Part shown: piece by piece, positions 1 to 9,217 of the stretch
Layout: each line of letters starts with the position of its first letter
Numbering within the stretch: position 1 is the stretch's first letter
Origin: Daedaleopsis sinensis
Lineage: Eukaryota > Basidiomycota > Agaricomycetes > Polyporales > Polyporaceae
Reading direction: 5' to 3'
Length of the DNA stretch: 64,000 bases
Assembly: GCA_033807695.1 (NCBI GenBank)
Contig: CM066309.1
Location: forward strand, 1,736,001-1,800,000
The notes under the pieces: generated by a model
Told to the model about the DNA's origin: nothing
Databases searched by the model: none
Seen by the model: the letters and a program-made list of their open reading frames with translations, nothing else
Position numbers and translations under genes: made by a program

Positions 1-491
1 GACTTACCGGAGAGTGCGCACGGTAGCATTTAAGTCGGCCACGTTAAGCTTGAGCTCGATGATTTGTTCTTTCATAACCTCATTTTCCTGAAGAGCGTGG
101 ATCATTCGTGTTGAGTCAAGGGCGGATGGTGCAAATCTCGCATGCTGGCCACTCTGGATACAATCCGGGATATTACTGGTGTTAGACACGCTATTAGCAG
201 ATGACTCACCGTGAACATTCCTTCCATGAGCAGCCCATTCCCGTATCCTCCAATGCCACAGTGAGATATTGATCTGATTGAAGGTGTTGTAGGGGAGAGA
301 GGACTCTCGGGGGCACTCGACATGTCGTCCAGCCTCGCTATGTTCACGGCGGTGTTGAATGGAGTCGGGAGGCCAGAAAGAGTGAGAGAAGTGGGGGTAG
401 TCATGTTGCTGTGTTGCTCGGGCAGAAAGGATGCAGTATTAGAGAATTGATGATGTCTCCCATGGTCCAGAGACTCGGAGACAGAGGCCAT
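1..491 (-). CDS. Hypothetical coiled-coil protein, 5' part only (runs off left edge)
   Basis: The N-terminal exons of an unrecognised protein are visible. Translation from the ATG at 491 gives a Ser/Thr/Pro-rich segment. An intron (about 210-161, GTGAGT donor, CTAAC branch) leads to a second exon with a charged helical stretch (HALQENEVMKEQIIELKL), suggesting a coiled coil. A GTAAGT donor at about 8-3 shows that the gene continues beyond the window. It is divergent from the gene starting at 690, with about 200 bp between them, and may be part of the same transposon neighbourhood. No family is recognised, so no function is proposed. Confidence 0.5.
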
Positions 492-689
492 GGTGGTAGT
501 CGAAGGAGAATGGATGAGGAAGGTGATGCAGGCGCCGTTGCGAGTATCTGCATATGGTCATACAGGCGCCCTCAGCCAAATGACCTGCCTTCCGAGTTTG
601 CACTTTCATCCTTTCGTCCATCGTCTAGTGATTAGCAAGATGTCCTTCAGGTACAAGCTCTCAACTGATGAGTTAGATACATGCTCTAA

Positions 690-1778
690 ATGCTATCCCA
701 CAGCTCAAATAATAGCAGCACACATATCGCAGTCGAGACCGGATATGAAGGGTCCATCGATTCGGAGTCAGATGTTGCTAGTTCATCATCATCCCTGGGC
801 ATTCCGGAATGCCTGAAGAACTGGAAGATGTCTCCACCTATTCCATGGGACTCACGAACACCTAGGTAGATAGACACACAGGTGTTATAACAGGCTAGTG
901 CTGACAAACATTATAAGCCTTGCACGCAGCGGTCCTAAAACGGATTCCGACAATGTCCTTCATGTCCACCGTCGCTACTCGCTGCCGATTCCACCTGGAG
1001 TCACCCGCAACACTTGGCCCGAGGAGATTCTAGATGACGGTGATGCTCACACTGTCTATGAGGCCTTTCGCAAGCTGGTCAAAACCACCTCGCGCAGCTG
1101 TGTACTTCTGAGCAGCCGAGCGACAACATTTGAGGATGTACAGCAAAGCTACCTCGCAATCTTAGAGGGGCTCGAGGGCTTACGTGAGAGTCTTCTCGAG
1201 GTTCCGTTTGAGAACAAGGACTTTCTCGAAACCCCGTAAGCATGTGGCTATATGCATTCACTCCGCAATTGCTAACTGTGGGACATCCTAGTCTCTCTCC
1301 TGGGCGCATTCCTTCCCTCATTCAGGATGGAGACGCAGTAACGTTCTCTCGGACGGTCAAATGCGAGGACCCTGGTGACTTCGACATGTACATGCAAGGG
1401 GCAGAAGTGCCTAGCGAGGACGACTTCATTCTGCCTAATGAGACGACCCTTGTTGGGTCTCCTCATGGCGCCGTTCACCTCACTGACCTGACAGTGAGCT
1501 GTGAATCCCCGGTGGTGACTCTCGTGGAGCTCACTGCCTACGACTCATCTCTTGAGAGTTTGACACCTCTATCCTCCCCACACCCTGCACGCTGGGCCCA
1601 TTCCTCAACTCCTCCAGGGTACCGTAGAGTGCCATCAGTGGAGACTCGACTTCTCGGGCATCCTCCGCCTTTGTTTCCTCTCGAAGTGCTCAAAATGGAT
1701 TCTGATGCCGATTTTACGATAGTTCCAACGTCCTGTCCCCACGAGCTGGCGCTACCATACGAGTTTGTTCCCATATGA
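690..1778 (+). CDS. Unrecognised protein convergent with the Plavaka transposase
   Basis: A three-exon model reads through cleanly: 690-865, 930-1235 and 1292-1778. Both introns have CTRAY branch sites, and the phases agree. The product is 322 residues. The N-terminus is Ser-rich, the middle has a helical stretch (residues about 60-160), and the C-terminus is acidic and Pro/Ser-rich. No domain is recognised. Its stop lies 19 bp from the end of the transposase gene on the other strand. That tight tail-to-tail arrangement suggests it is the accessory gene of the same transposable element, comparable in position to second proteins of CACTA-like elements; this is inference. It could instead be a host gene at the insertion site. 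Confidence 0.55.
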
Positions 1779-3637
1779 GTCGAGATTGCACCATCATCTA
1801 CTCGTCTACATACATCTCGGGATCTCGGGATCCCAGCTCAACGTCGTACCCCATTTTCTCCGCTACGACATACTTTCGGCCCACATGGAAGTGGATGTGG
1901 TCATTCTCCCACTCATCGTCACTCGCCACCCCATCCGATATCATACCTATGACTGACACAATTGATTTCGCATCAATTACGCGAAGTCCTGCCTCCCCGA
2001 CGTACTTCATCATCTCGATTGTTTTGAAAGATTCGTCGTAAAGCTCTTCATCGCGCAATCCGAAAACTGATACCATGGCTACCGCGCTTCTAGTTTTGAT
2101 CCAGTGATTTCGCCGTGTGTAATCGAAATAGCGGACCTCTCCGACCTGTATTGCACCGTCTACGGTCCGGAACTGTGTTTGTAATAGTTAGAATGATATC
2201 AAAAGTATTGACGGCCTACCTTTACGCATCGTGCAATACGCATGGATTTCAATGGTTTGTTTCTTTCTTTCCATGCGGCACGGGCAATCTGGTAATTTGG
2301 GAGACGCAGGCGAGCCCAGCGTCGTAGCACATAGCTGAAAGTGTCCCGTGCCTGCCCGTGAACATACCGGACATCGATGTTTGAAAAGTAGTCATAGAAG
2401 GCGCGAGCTTCAGCGGGTGTACATAATGTTGCTTTCTGTTCGAGGGCGCGCAGCAACAGGAACTTGTTGCCTAGACATCGAGACCCGCGAGGTGCATAGT
2501 CCGGAGAGCGAGTGCGGTCAAACTCGGGCATGAGCGCCTTGATAGCATTCTCCTGCCATCGACGCGCCGCTATCTGTGATAGATTGGCGTAGGGGTTAGA
2601 AGGCTGTTTGATGCGTCCACCGAGGTCGCCAATAGAACGTTCCATGGTATACTGAGAGCGACATTTGAGAGAGCCATGATAATGAACCTGGTCTGGAGTG
2701 TGCCACAAGAGGTGGACGACCGGCCGGACAAGGTGCATGAAATCAGGGTCCCGCCCCACAAAGAGATCTTCATACTCCACAGTAGACGAGTTAAGCAGTT
2801 CACGAGCATATATCAGAGCGTCGACAGGGATCACATAGCATCCGACAATACGCCCAGCTTTCACAGTCTTGCACAGGTGTCGCCAGTGGTCGCGCAAGAG
2901 ATGTTTTCGCATCATATGAGGAGTGTAGACAAAGATATAGGTATGCTGCTCGTTCGAGCGGTAGCCACTGTTCATCTTGGCCTTGAGGTGGCGAGGTTCG
3001 TGACCGAAGAAACCAGGAATATATGCCTTCGCGCGCTCAACCTCCACGCTATGCTCCTCAAACACGTCGTCATCGGAAAGGACAGCAAAAGGTCGGTCTT
3101 TGAGATCAGCCTGGCTACCCTTCAGTGAGCCTCGCCAGAGACCGAGGAGGAGTTCGAACAGATTAGGGCCGCTTAGATGCATCCAGTCGAGAGGAAAGCC
3201 GAGGGGGATAGGAATAATGCGCGAAAGGCCTGAGAACAGGCTCGGTTTAACGATGCCGGTCGCACAACGAAGCAGCTCGTATTGGTGATCATTTTCTGCT
3301 GAAAGCAATAGACTGAGGAGCTCCTCATACCGCTCGGCAGATGGGTCAGGGATCGAGCTCAGAGATATGTCGCCAAAGTCACACCCAGCGACCTGGTAGT
3401 TCAGAGGGAGCTGAAGCGCTGGATAGTAGTGCCCAGAGCGCTCTTTATGTCGCCCAGGCAAGCCACAGAATATACGACAGCCTAGGGCTCCATGGTGAGG
3501 TACTGTCCCAGAACAGAGAGCCATAGCCGGGCCGTCGGCCTGGGCGCCAGGGACGAACGGACGTGAGATCTCAATCTTTCGAGTTTTCGCATGCCAGACC
3601 GGGAGACCGTGGTTCATGAGCGCTGCAACGTGATAGA

Positions 3638-3819
3638 TGTTGAAAGTAACCCGGCGCTTGTAGAGCGCTTAGGGCGGTACTGTACAGCTCGGCCATGGCC
3701 GAAACCTTATTCCGCGTAGTATCTACTGTACATTGTAGATACATCAAAATCTCCAGTCCTGTTGCATCCTTCCGCTTCGCTCGTCGTCGCTCTGCTCGTG
3801 TTCTTGCCTATTCCTAATA
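3638..3819 (+). repeat. 5' LTR, 182 bp
   Basis: Identical over its full length to the 3' LTR at 4866-5047. Preceded by the target duplication ATAGA. It should contain the promoter of the element; no core promoter motif was assigned with confidence. Confidence 0.93.
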
Positions 3820-3834
3820 GGTTATGAGCCCTGC
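3820..3834 (+). promoter_or_regulatory. Primer-binding site, initiator tRNA-Met anticodon-arm type
   Basis: GGTTATGAGCCCTGC begins at the first base after the LTR. It is the reverse complement of GCAGGGCTCATAACC, the anticodon-arm sequence of initiator tRNA-Met known from yeast. This matches Copia-type elements that prime minus-strand DNA from a tRNA half-molecule rather than from the tRNA 3' end. Confidence 0.75.
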
Positions 3835-3994
3835 TGCTTAAACTGCTCGTTCTCACTTGTCATCGTCGTCAACTCGTTCGTAACCGCTCGCAAACGGTCG
3901 GTAGCCTCCCGAGCAACTTCAGTCCGACACACGTCTTCGACTCCGAGCCCACTGTCCTTACCCCCTCATCTCCCCCGCCGTCTCCCCCATCACC

Positions 3995-4831
3995 ATGGAC
4001 GAAAGACCCAGTCAACACCGCATCACGCAGCTCATCGAGGGCAACTACGAGGTGTGGCGCGTTCAGATGAGTTCTATCCTCGTTGCATTGGATCTCTGGG
4101 ATGTTGTCCGCCCATCCTCCGAGGTCCCGACCGAGGAGATGATCCCCAAGGGTCCGAAGGGAGTGCGGGAGCAGCAGAAGAAGCGGGAGCTGGCTAGGTC
4201 GAAGATCATCCTTGCCATCGATCCCTCCCAGGTGCCTTTCGTGTTGGGCATGGAAAACCCTCGCGAGATGTGGGAAGCGCTCGAGCAGGTGCATCGTTCT
4301 TCGTCAGTCAATTCTGCTCTCTCTCTCCGTCGCTCCTTCCTTCGCATGGTCAAGAACGAGGACGAGTCCGCCATCGGCTGGATCGGTCGTGTTCGTGCAC
4401 GAGCTCTCGAGCTCTCTCACACCCCTTGTCCCGCCACGACCATCGACATCATCCTCGTCATCACCGAAGGCCTTTCCCCCGATTATGCCCCCGTCCTCAC
4501 GCAGCTCGAGTCCCTTCCGTTCGACTCGCTCACCATCTCTGCTGTCACCACTCGCATCACTGGCTTCGAAGCTCAACTTCGTCGTGCCCAGGCCAGTGCT
4601 TCGGACTTCTCCAGCGCTCATGCGCTCGTCGCTCGTGGCGAAGTCACCTGCCACCTCTGCGGAGGTGTTGGCCACTACATTCGTGAGTGCCCGACTCCCA
4701 AGTCGTTTGCTAAGCCGAAGAAGACTCGAGGCAGGGAGGAGGAAGGTGGTGATGGGGAGGGGCGTCTCTCATCGCACGTTGCGCGTTTTGGGATAGATGA
4801 TTCGGACACTGAGGTTCTCCGCTTGTACTAA
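3995..4831 (+). CDS. gag: Gag protein of Copia-type element (UBN2-like, zinc knuckle)
   Basis: The 278-residue product is the structural (capsid/nucleocapsid) protein of the LTR element. Residues about 5-200 resemble the UBN2/Copia gag region, with the NYEVW motif near residue 17 and helical repeats after it. Residues 219-232 form a CX2CX4HX4C zinc knuckle (CHLCGGVGHYIREC), expected to bind RNA. It is followed by a basic stretch and an acidic tail. The frame is fully open with no stops. Length is that of a gag alone; no pol frame follows. Copia gag proteins normally precede pol in one polyprotein, so the stop right before the 3' LTR is the notable feature. Confidence 0.9.
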   Translation: MDERPSQHRITQLIEGNYEVWRVQMSSILVALDLWDVVRPSSEVPTEEMIPKGPKGVREQQKKRELARSKIILAIDPSQVPFVLGMENPREMWEALEQVHRSSSVNSALSLRRSFLRMVKNEDESAIGWIGRVRARALELSHTPCPATTIDIILVITEGLSPDYAPVLTQLESLPFDSLTISAVTTRITGFEAQLRRAQASASDFSSAHALVARGEVTCHLCGGVGHYIRECPTPKSFAKPKKTRGREEEGGDGEGRLSSHVARFGIDDSDTEVLRLY

Positions 4832-4865
4832 TGGCTCTTGCTCACAAGCGCAGGCTTAAGGGGTG

Positions 4866-5047
4866 TGTTGAAAGTAACCCGGCGCTTGTAGAGCGCTTAG
4901 GGCGGTACTGTACAGCTCGGCCATGGCCGAAACCTTATTCCGCGTAGTATCTACTGTACATTGTAGATACATCAAAATCTCCAGTCCTGTTGCATCCTTC
5001 CGCTTCGCTCGTCGTCGCTCTGCTCGTGTTCTTGCCTATTCCTAATA
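4866..5047 (+). repeat. 3' LTR, 182 bp
   Basis: Identical to the 5' LTR and followed by the second target copy ATAGA at 5048-5052. A short purine-rich run (AAGGGGTG) just upstream, at about 4858-4865, is the likely plus-strand primer (polypurine tract). Confidence 0.93.
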
Positions 5048-6810
5048 ATAGAGACCGGTAAAGAAGAATGAGTCAAGGTTGCGTGGGTGGTTCGGCCCAG
5101 GAATGATACCGCCGGGAAGCATAGCAAGCGACTTGAAGCGTTTGTCGGGCGGCAAGTTGTCGACTGTCCACTGATAAAACCACGCATCGGAATTCTTGTT
5201 GCGAAAGAGCTGCGCGCCATCAGTCGAGAAGGATATCACAGCGTCATACATGCCAATCTTCTGAGACTGATACGCTTTGAGGAGATGCGCGCCACAAGCG
5301 ATGTCGACGTACTCGGGTGGAGGGCAGCCGTTCTTTGTCTTCTCAAGAACACCTTGCACAGCGTTGTACAAGTAGAGCATGTCCTCGCAGGATGTTTGAC
5401 CTCGGAATAGATTTTGAATTTGAGGACCAGGGAGGAGGGAGGAGAATTGTTGTCGGCCGATTTTGACGTCAGAACCTTCTTCGACCGGACGATATCGAGG
5501 CTCCTCACAGTACAGGCACAGCTCGAAATCCGCAAACGGACCCGTGTATGCCATGCAGCTGTTTATACACATGTCGTTGACCACAGCGAGCATGCCCGTG
5601 GATGCTCGCAGCACCTTCTTGACCTGTGCAGTGCAATGACGCATAAGTTACCAGCTACGACGTCTCCAGTATGTCAGTACGACTTACTTTGAAAAGAGTG
5701 AGCACTTTGATATCTGCCGAGAAACGCAAGATCGCATCGCGGACCGTGTTGTATGTCTCGAGGGAACAGTTTGAGAGCGCAAGATATAACTCGATAGACA
5801 GGCGGATAAGAGGATCCGTGATATCAAAATCCTCTTGTGTCGGATTCAACAGTTGATCGACGTCATCTTCACTCAGTCCGCTGTACTCCGAGTCAAGAGT
5901 GGCCGTCTTGAGGAGCTCGATAAATTCGAGGGCAATCTTTAAATCCCTGAGAGTCACCTTGATCGGCGGCTCAGACGCAGGTTCCTCTACGGCATAACTC
6001 ATGTTAGCCATAGTATAGCACAAATATATTTCTATCAAGTGACATACCGTCTGCAGCAGGAGCTTGCGGTGCCGGCCCAGCAGGGGGAGCAGGGGGAGCA
6101 GGCCCGGGGGGAGCAGCTGGTTCCTCCGGCTGACTGCCGTCAGCATCATCGCCGCCTGGATCATTGCCTGCCATGGAGAAATTGTTCGCAAATTCCCTCT
6201 GTTCAACCAGTCAATATGATTACTTGATTGCTAATAGTACAACCGTAGTACATCTGGACTTACCTCGACATGACGCGGAGATGTACGTCCTCCCCTTCGA
6301 ATTTCTTTGTCCTCCTCCTTCTCTTCCCCTCCTGAGTCATCCTCTAATCTTCGCCGCTTCCGCGTACACTTCGCACGCATATAACCGCCATGCACAGTAG
6401 ACACTGCCCCTTGTGGCCGTGTGCGAGCTCGGTGTGAACCTGTGGTGGTCTGACCCGAGCGTGGGTTTGTCGAACCAGATGCGCCCAGTAGGGAAGGAGA
6501 CTGCACTGGTCTTTCTCTGAAACTGCCATCTTCGATGCGGAATTGTCGGTGGCGTTCCCACTTGCGTTTGTCGACTTCTTTCCTGCCGTCACATTTGTGG
6601 TGACAAGTACAGATGACTGTCCCTAGTGTGGCTCCCGGTTCCGGCAGGGCCTCCTGGGATTCTGCAGGCATGGGTCACAAAACACAAATGATGCGGAGGC
6701 GGTGAAGATGTGTATGGGCAGTGTCTAGTACAGCAGCAGTGAGAGGAAGTCTACGGGCAGCTATGCAACTTGAATTCAAAACACGACGCCAGTGGACAAG
6801 CGCGCATATC

Positions 6811-6850
6811 CCGAAAAGGGATTGACACAACTGTGTCAATCCCTTTTCGG
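6811..6850. repeat. 40-bp near-perfect palindrome upstream of transposase
   Basis: The left arm CCGAAAAGGGATTGACACA (6811-6829) is exactly inverted at 6832-6850, with only AC between. It lies about 140 bp upstream of the transposase start, where a subterminal transposase-binding site or the element terminus could sit. No second copy was seen in this window. Confidence 0.8.
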
Positions 6851-7329
6851 AGTGCTCCAGCTGTCCTCAAGCGCCCATGCATTGGCCAGCACACAACACG
6901 GTGAATCTAAGGCCGACTACTAGAGGAGTGAGTGCGAGTGTAATATGTTGTGAAATAAGAACTCACGCGGCTATCTAGTTCCCCGTAGACCACTGGACCA
7001 AGTGGTAGATGATCGCGACCGAGGTGGTGCTGCATGCATGCGTGGTAGTCAAAGGCAAAGGATTTAAGCGCGCGCTTGTCGCTCAACTCGACAATAGGCA
7101 GGCACGGCAGGGCTCGGCAGACACCTCACAAACACGGATAACACGCGACGCGACATGCTTCATTGTGTCAGGAGACAAGGTCAGACAATGTACGTAGCAT
7201 GGTGGCTGAGTGTGGCAGAGATATCTGCCCGTTGGCTGATAGTGGCCTATCGTGGCAGATATAGGCTTCATGATTTTTCACTGGGGGTCACTGGTGAGCG
7301 GAGGTGGCGCTGGTGTGTACGTATACGTA

Positions 7330-8374
7330 TGTACATGTATCGTGTCAGGACGCCAGGGCCGAGGACGGATGCGCTGAGGCGCCGCGTGGCCACGGGAGTG
7401 GTTCCGCGCACCATCGCGGGAGCACTCGCTAGCAGCAGACGACGTCGACGTTCACCGTGGGACCGAGCTCGCGCGCGACGCGCCGACAGCCTTCGAATTC
7501 GCTGCCGCCGTGACTCGTGCCTGTCGACTCCGAGCGGGGAGAAGACTACTTAGTACTTACTTCTGCAGCGGCTCGAGCTCGGAGGACTCGGACGGCCTGT
7601 CGGAGGCTGGAATGCGCATGCGCATACGCTAGGTCGGCTTTGCTTTTGGCTCTAGCTCTGACTCTTGCTCGGCCGCGTGTGTGCGGCCCAGCATCTGACA
7701 TCAGGGTCGGGAAGAGCACACCACACCACACGCTGTCCAGCTCTTTGACCTGGATGGGAGCGCATTCCTGGACGTTTAGTACTAGCTGAAGGATCTCTTG
7801 TCCGTCGACTGCGGGTCGGGGGGAGCACAGTCAGCGTCGCGAATCCCGGATGGTGACTTATGCGTGACCGTCATAAACTCTGATCATATCCGACGTGCCC
7901 CTCGGTCGGTGCACGGAGCTGCTTGGGGAGGTCGACGAACGGCGGGCATAGTGCATGGTCTGCACAGCGTGACGGATCACGGCGACCCTTGGGAGGCGGC
8001 GTGTGTCTGCCTCGGGGACAGCGTCGAGGAATGTTAGAGTGTACTGCCGGGACCACATCGGACGTTGTCTCCCCTGGGCAGACGCGGTACAGGTCCTATT
8101 GTACGCGGGTCGGACGGATCTGTCCATCAGACGGGGACGGGGACACGGCGGCCTGGGCGAGGATATGGCGAATAGCGCTATCTATGCTTGTCGAGACATC
8201 AGGGGCGGTCGCAGCATTGCGCCTGGACGACTCGGAGCGACGTCGATTAGGACGCCGCCCGTGTTTGGCCCTGTGTGACGGACGGCAGTGGTTACTTGGC
8301 GTCGGGCACGTTGCGATCGTCGAGTGAGAGCGAGGCGCACCTCCGGATCCGACGTCGACGCCGATGCGTGGCAT
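7330..8374 (-). pseudogene. Decayed hydantoinase/oxoprolinase-like gene (5' part)
   Basis: Reading the minus strand from 8374 gives MPRIGVDVG, then after a retained intron GGVLIDVAPSR. Further pieces in shifting frames are LTFLDAVPEADTRRLPRVAV, PPFVDLPKQLRAPTEGHVGY, VDGQEIL and ARELGPTVNV. All line up in order with exons 1-4 of the complete gene at 21745-25852. Several frameshifts separate the blocks, and nothing matching the ATPase core or the DUF917 half is present. It is therefore an old truncated copy in opposite orientation to the complete gene, beside the amidase at 9218. Confidence 0.8.
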
Positions 8375-9217
8375 GCTGGGAAGACGAGACGTAGGGGCTC
8401 AAACAAGCTAGAAACGTGGGCGGGGTGTGGTAGGAAGCAAGCTAGAACGATGGACGATTTGTCACTGGAGATGGATCGGTTGGTGGCGAGAGCGAGCGCG
8501 CGACGATCGGGTGCGATTCGCGCAGGGATAACATAACCCATTGGAAAGCGCGGAAGCTGCGTCTGAATAGGTCCAGGAAAGGATGCGTATCGAGTCCGAG
8601 AGGAGTGTGAGAACAGGACGAGGAACGTGGAGGAGGAAGAGATTGAAATAGGGGTATGCCGGGGTCAAGTGTTTGATTCCGCGAAGCTACTACTATAGTA
8701 GCCCGGGTCGCTGCGACCACGAGCTGGGGTTCGCAGCAGCGCGCGACACCGTGGTCGACGAGTGCTCCGTGTCGGGGACACGGTCGACGTCATCAGTCTA
8801 CTACTCCTTCATTTCTCGGGACCGGTGAGTAGCTAGCCGGCCGAGTTCTTTCCAGGCACGTATGCAAGGCGTCAGAGGGAGAGAGAGCGGGGATATCGGG
8901 CAGACGGCGGGCGGGGGGTGGGCGGGGTGCGAGGGTCACGGTCAAGGACGGCGGAGGAAAATCGGGGGCGATGGCGAGGAGTGTGCGGATAGCGGGATGG
9001 GCGAGTGGAAGACATGGCTGGGAAGGCGGGCAGGGACCGAGATGCGAGCTAACTGAGAGCGCGCGGAGGAGTTGTTAGTGGATGGCAGCCATGAGCTGGC
9101 GCCAAAGGCCGTGTTCAAAACCTATAGCCTCCGTGCGCTGCTCTCTCATGACATCCGCCCTCCTCCTCGACCCTGTCCATCTCTCCCCCTCCCACCGCCC
9201 CCCGTCCTCCTCCCCCT
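8375..9217. other. Intergenic, decayed locus to amidase promoter
   Basis: No coding potential is supported on either strand. The part next to 9218 is C/T-rich (about 9170-9215), as is common before start codons in these fungi. Confidence 0.5.

Larger units (their letters stand above)
3638..5047 (+). mobile_element. Gag-only Copia-type LTR retrotransposon (non-autonomous)
   Basis: The 1,410-bp element starts TGTTGAAAG and ends CCTAATA. It has two identical 182-bp LTRs and is flanked by the 5-bp direct repeat ATAGA (3633-3637 and 5048-5052). Directly after the 5' LTR is a primer-binding site. A single gag gene fills most of the interior, and only 34 bp separate its stop from the 3' LTR. There is no protease, integrase or reverse transcriptase coding sequence, nor space for one. 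Known families make mobilisation by an autonomous Copia relative likely. LTR identity, perfect target duplication and an open gag all indicate a very recent insertion. Confidence 0.92.
1798..6671 (-). pseudogene. Plavaka-type (Tnp2/CACTA-like) transposase, split by an LTR element
   Basis: This is the transposase of a basidiomycete Plavaka DNA transposon, which would act in the nucleus to cut and paste its element. From the 5' end the exons give an N-terminal Cys/His stretch (CTCHHKC), a Pro/Ala-rich linker and a helical domain. The core contains GGIIPGPNHPRNLDSF, CGLPGRHKERSGHYYPALQL, GIVKPSLFSGLSRII and QYTMERSIGDLGGRIKQPSN. A C-terminal exon carries LRVIDAKSIVSVIG; these blocks are diagnostic of the family. 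An intron at 2219-2173 joins the core to the tail. The only clear lesion is the LTR element at 3638-5047, inserted within a core exon. Removing it with one target copy restores the same reading frame across the site, so the gene looks intact until a recent insertion. Confidence 0.85.
690..6850. mobile_element. Plavaka-type DNA transposon region, ends not determined
   Basis: This stretch holds the transposase, the convergent accessory gene and the upstream palindrome, which together look like one element. I could not find convincing terminal inverted repeats or target duplications. The left end may lie outside the window, and the coordinates here simply enclose the genes and the palindrome. 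Confidence 0.4.

Noticed and set aside
7009..7330. Open frames upstream of the transposase
   Set aside because: Short and without similarity; they merge into the decayed hydantoinase locus.
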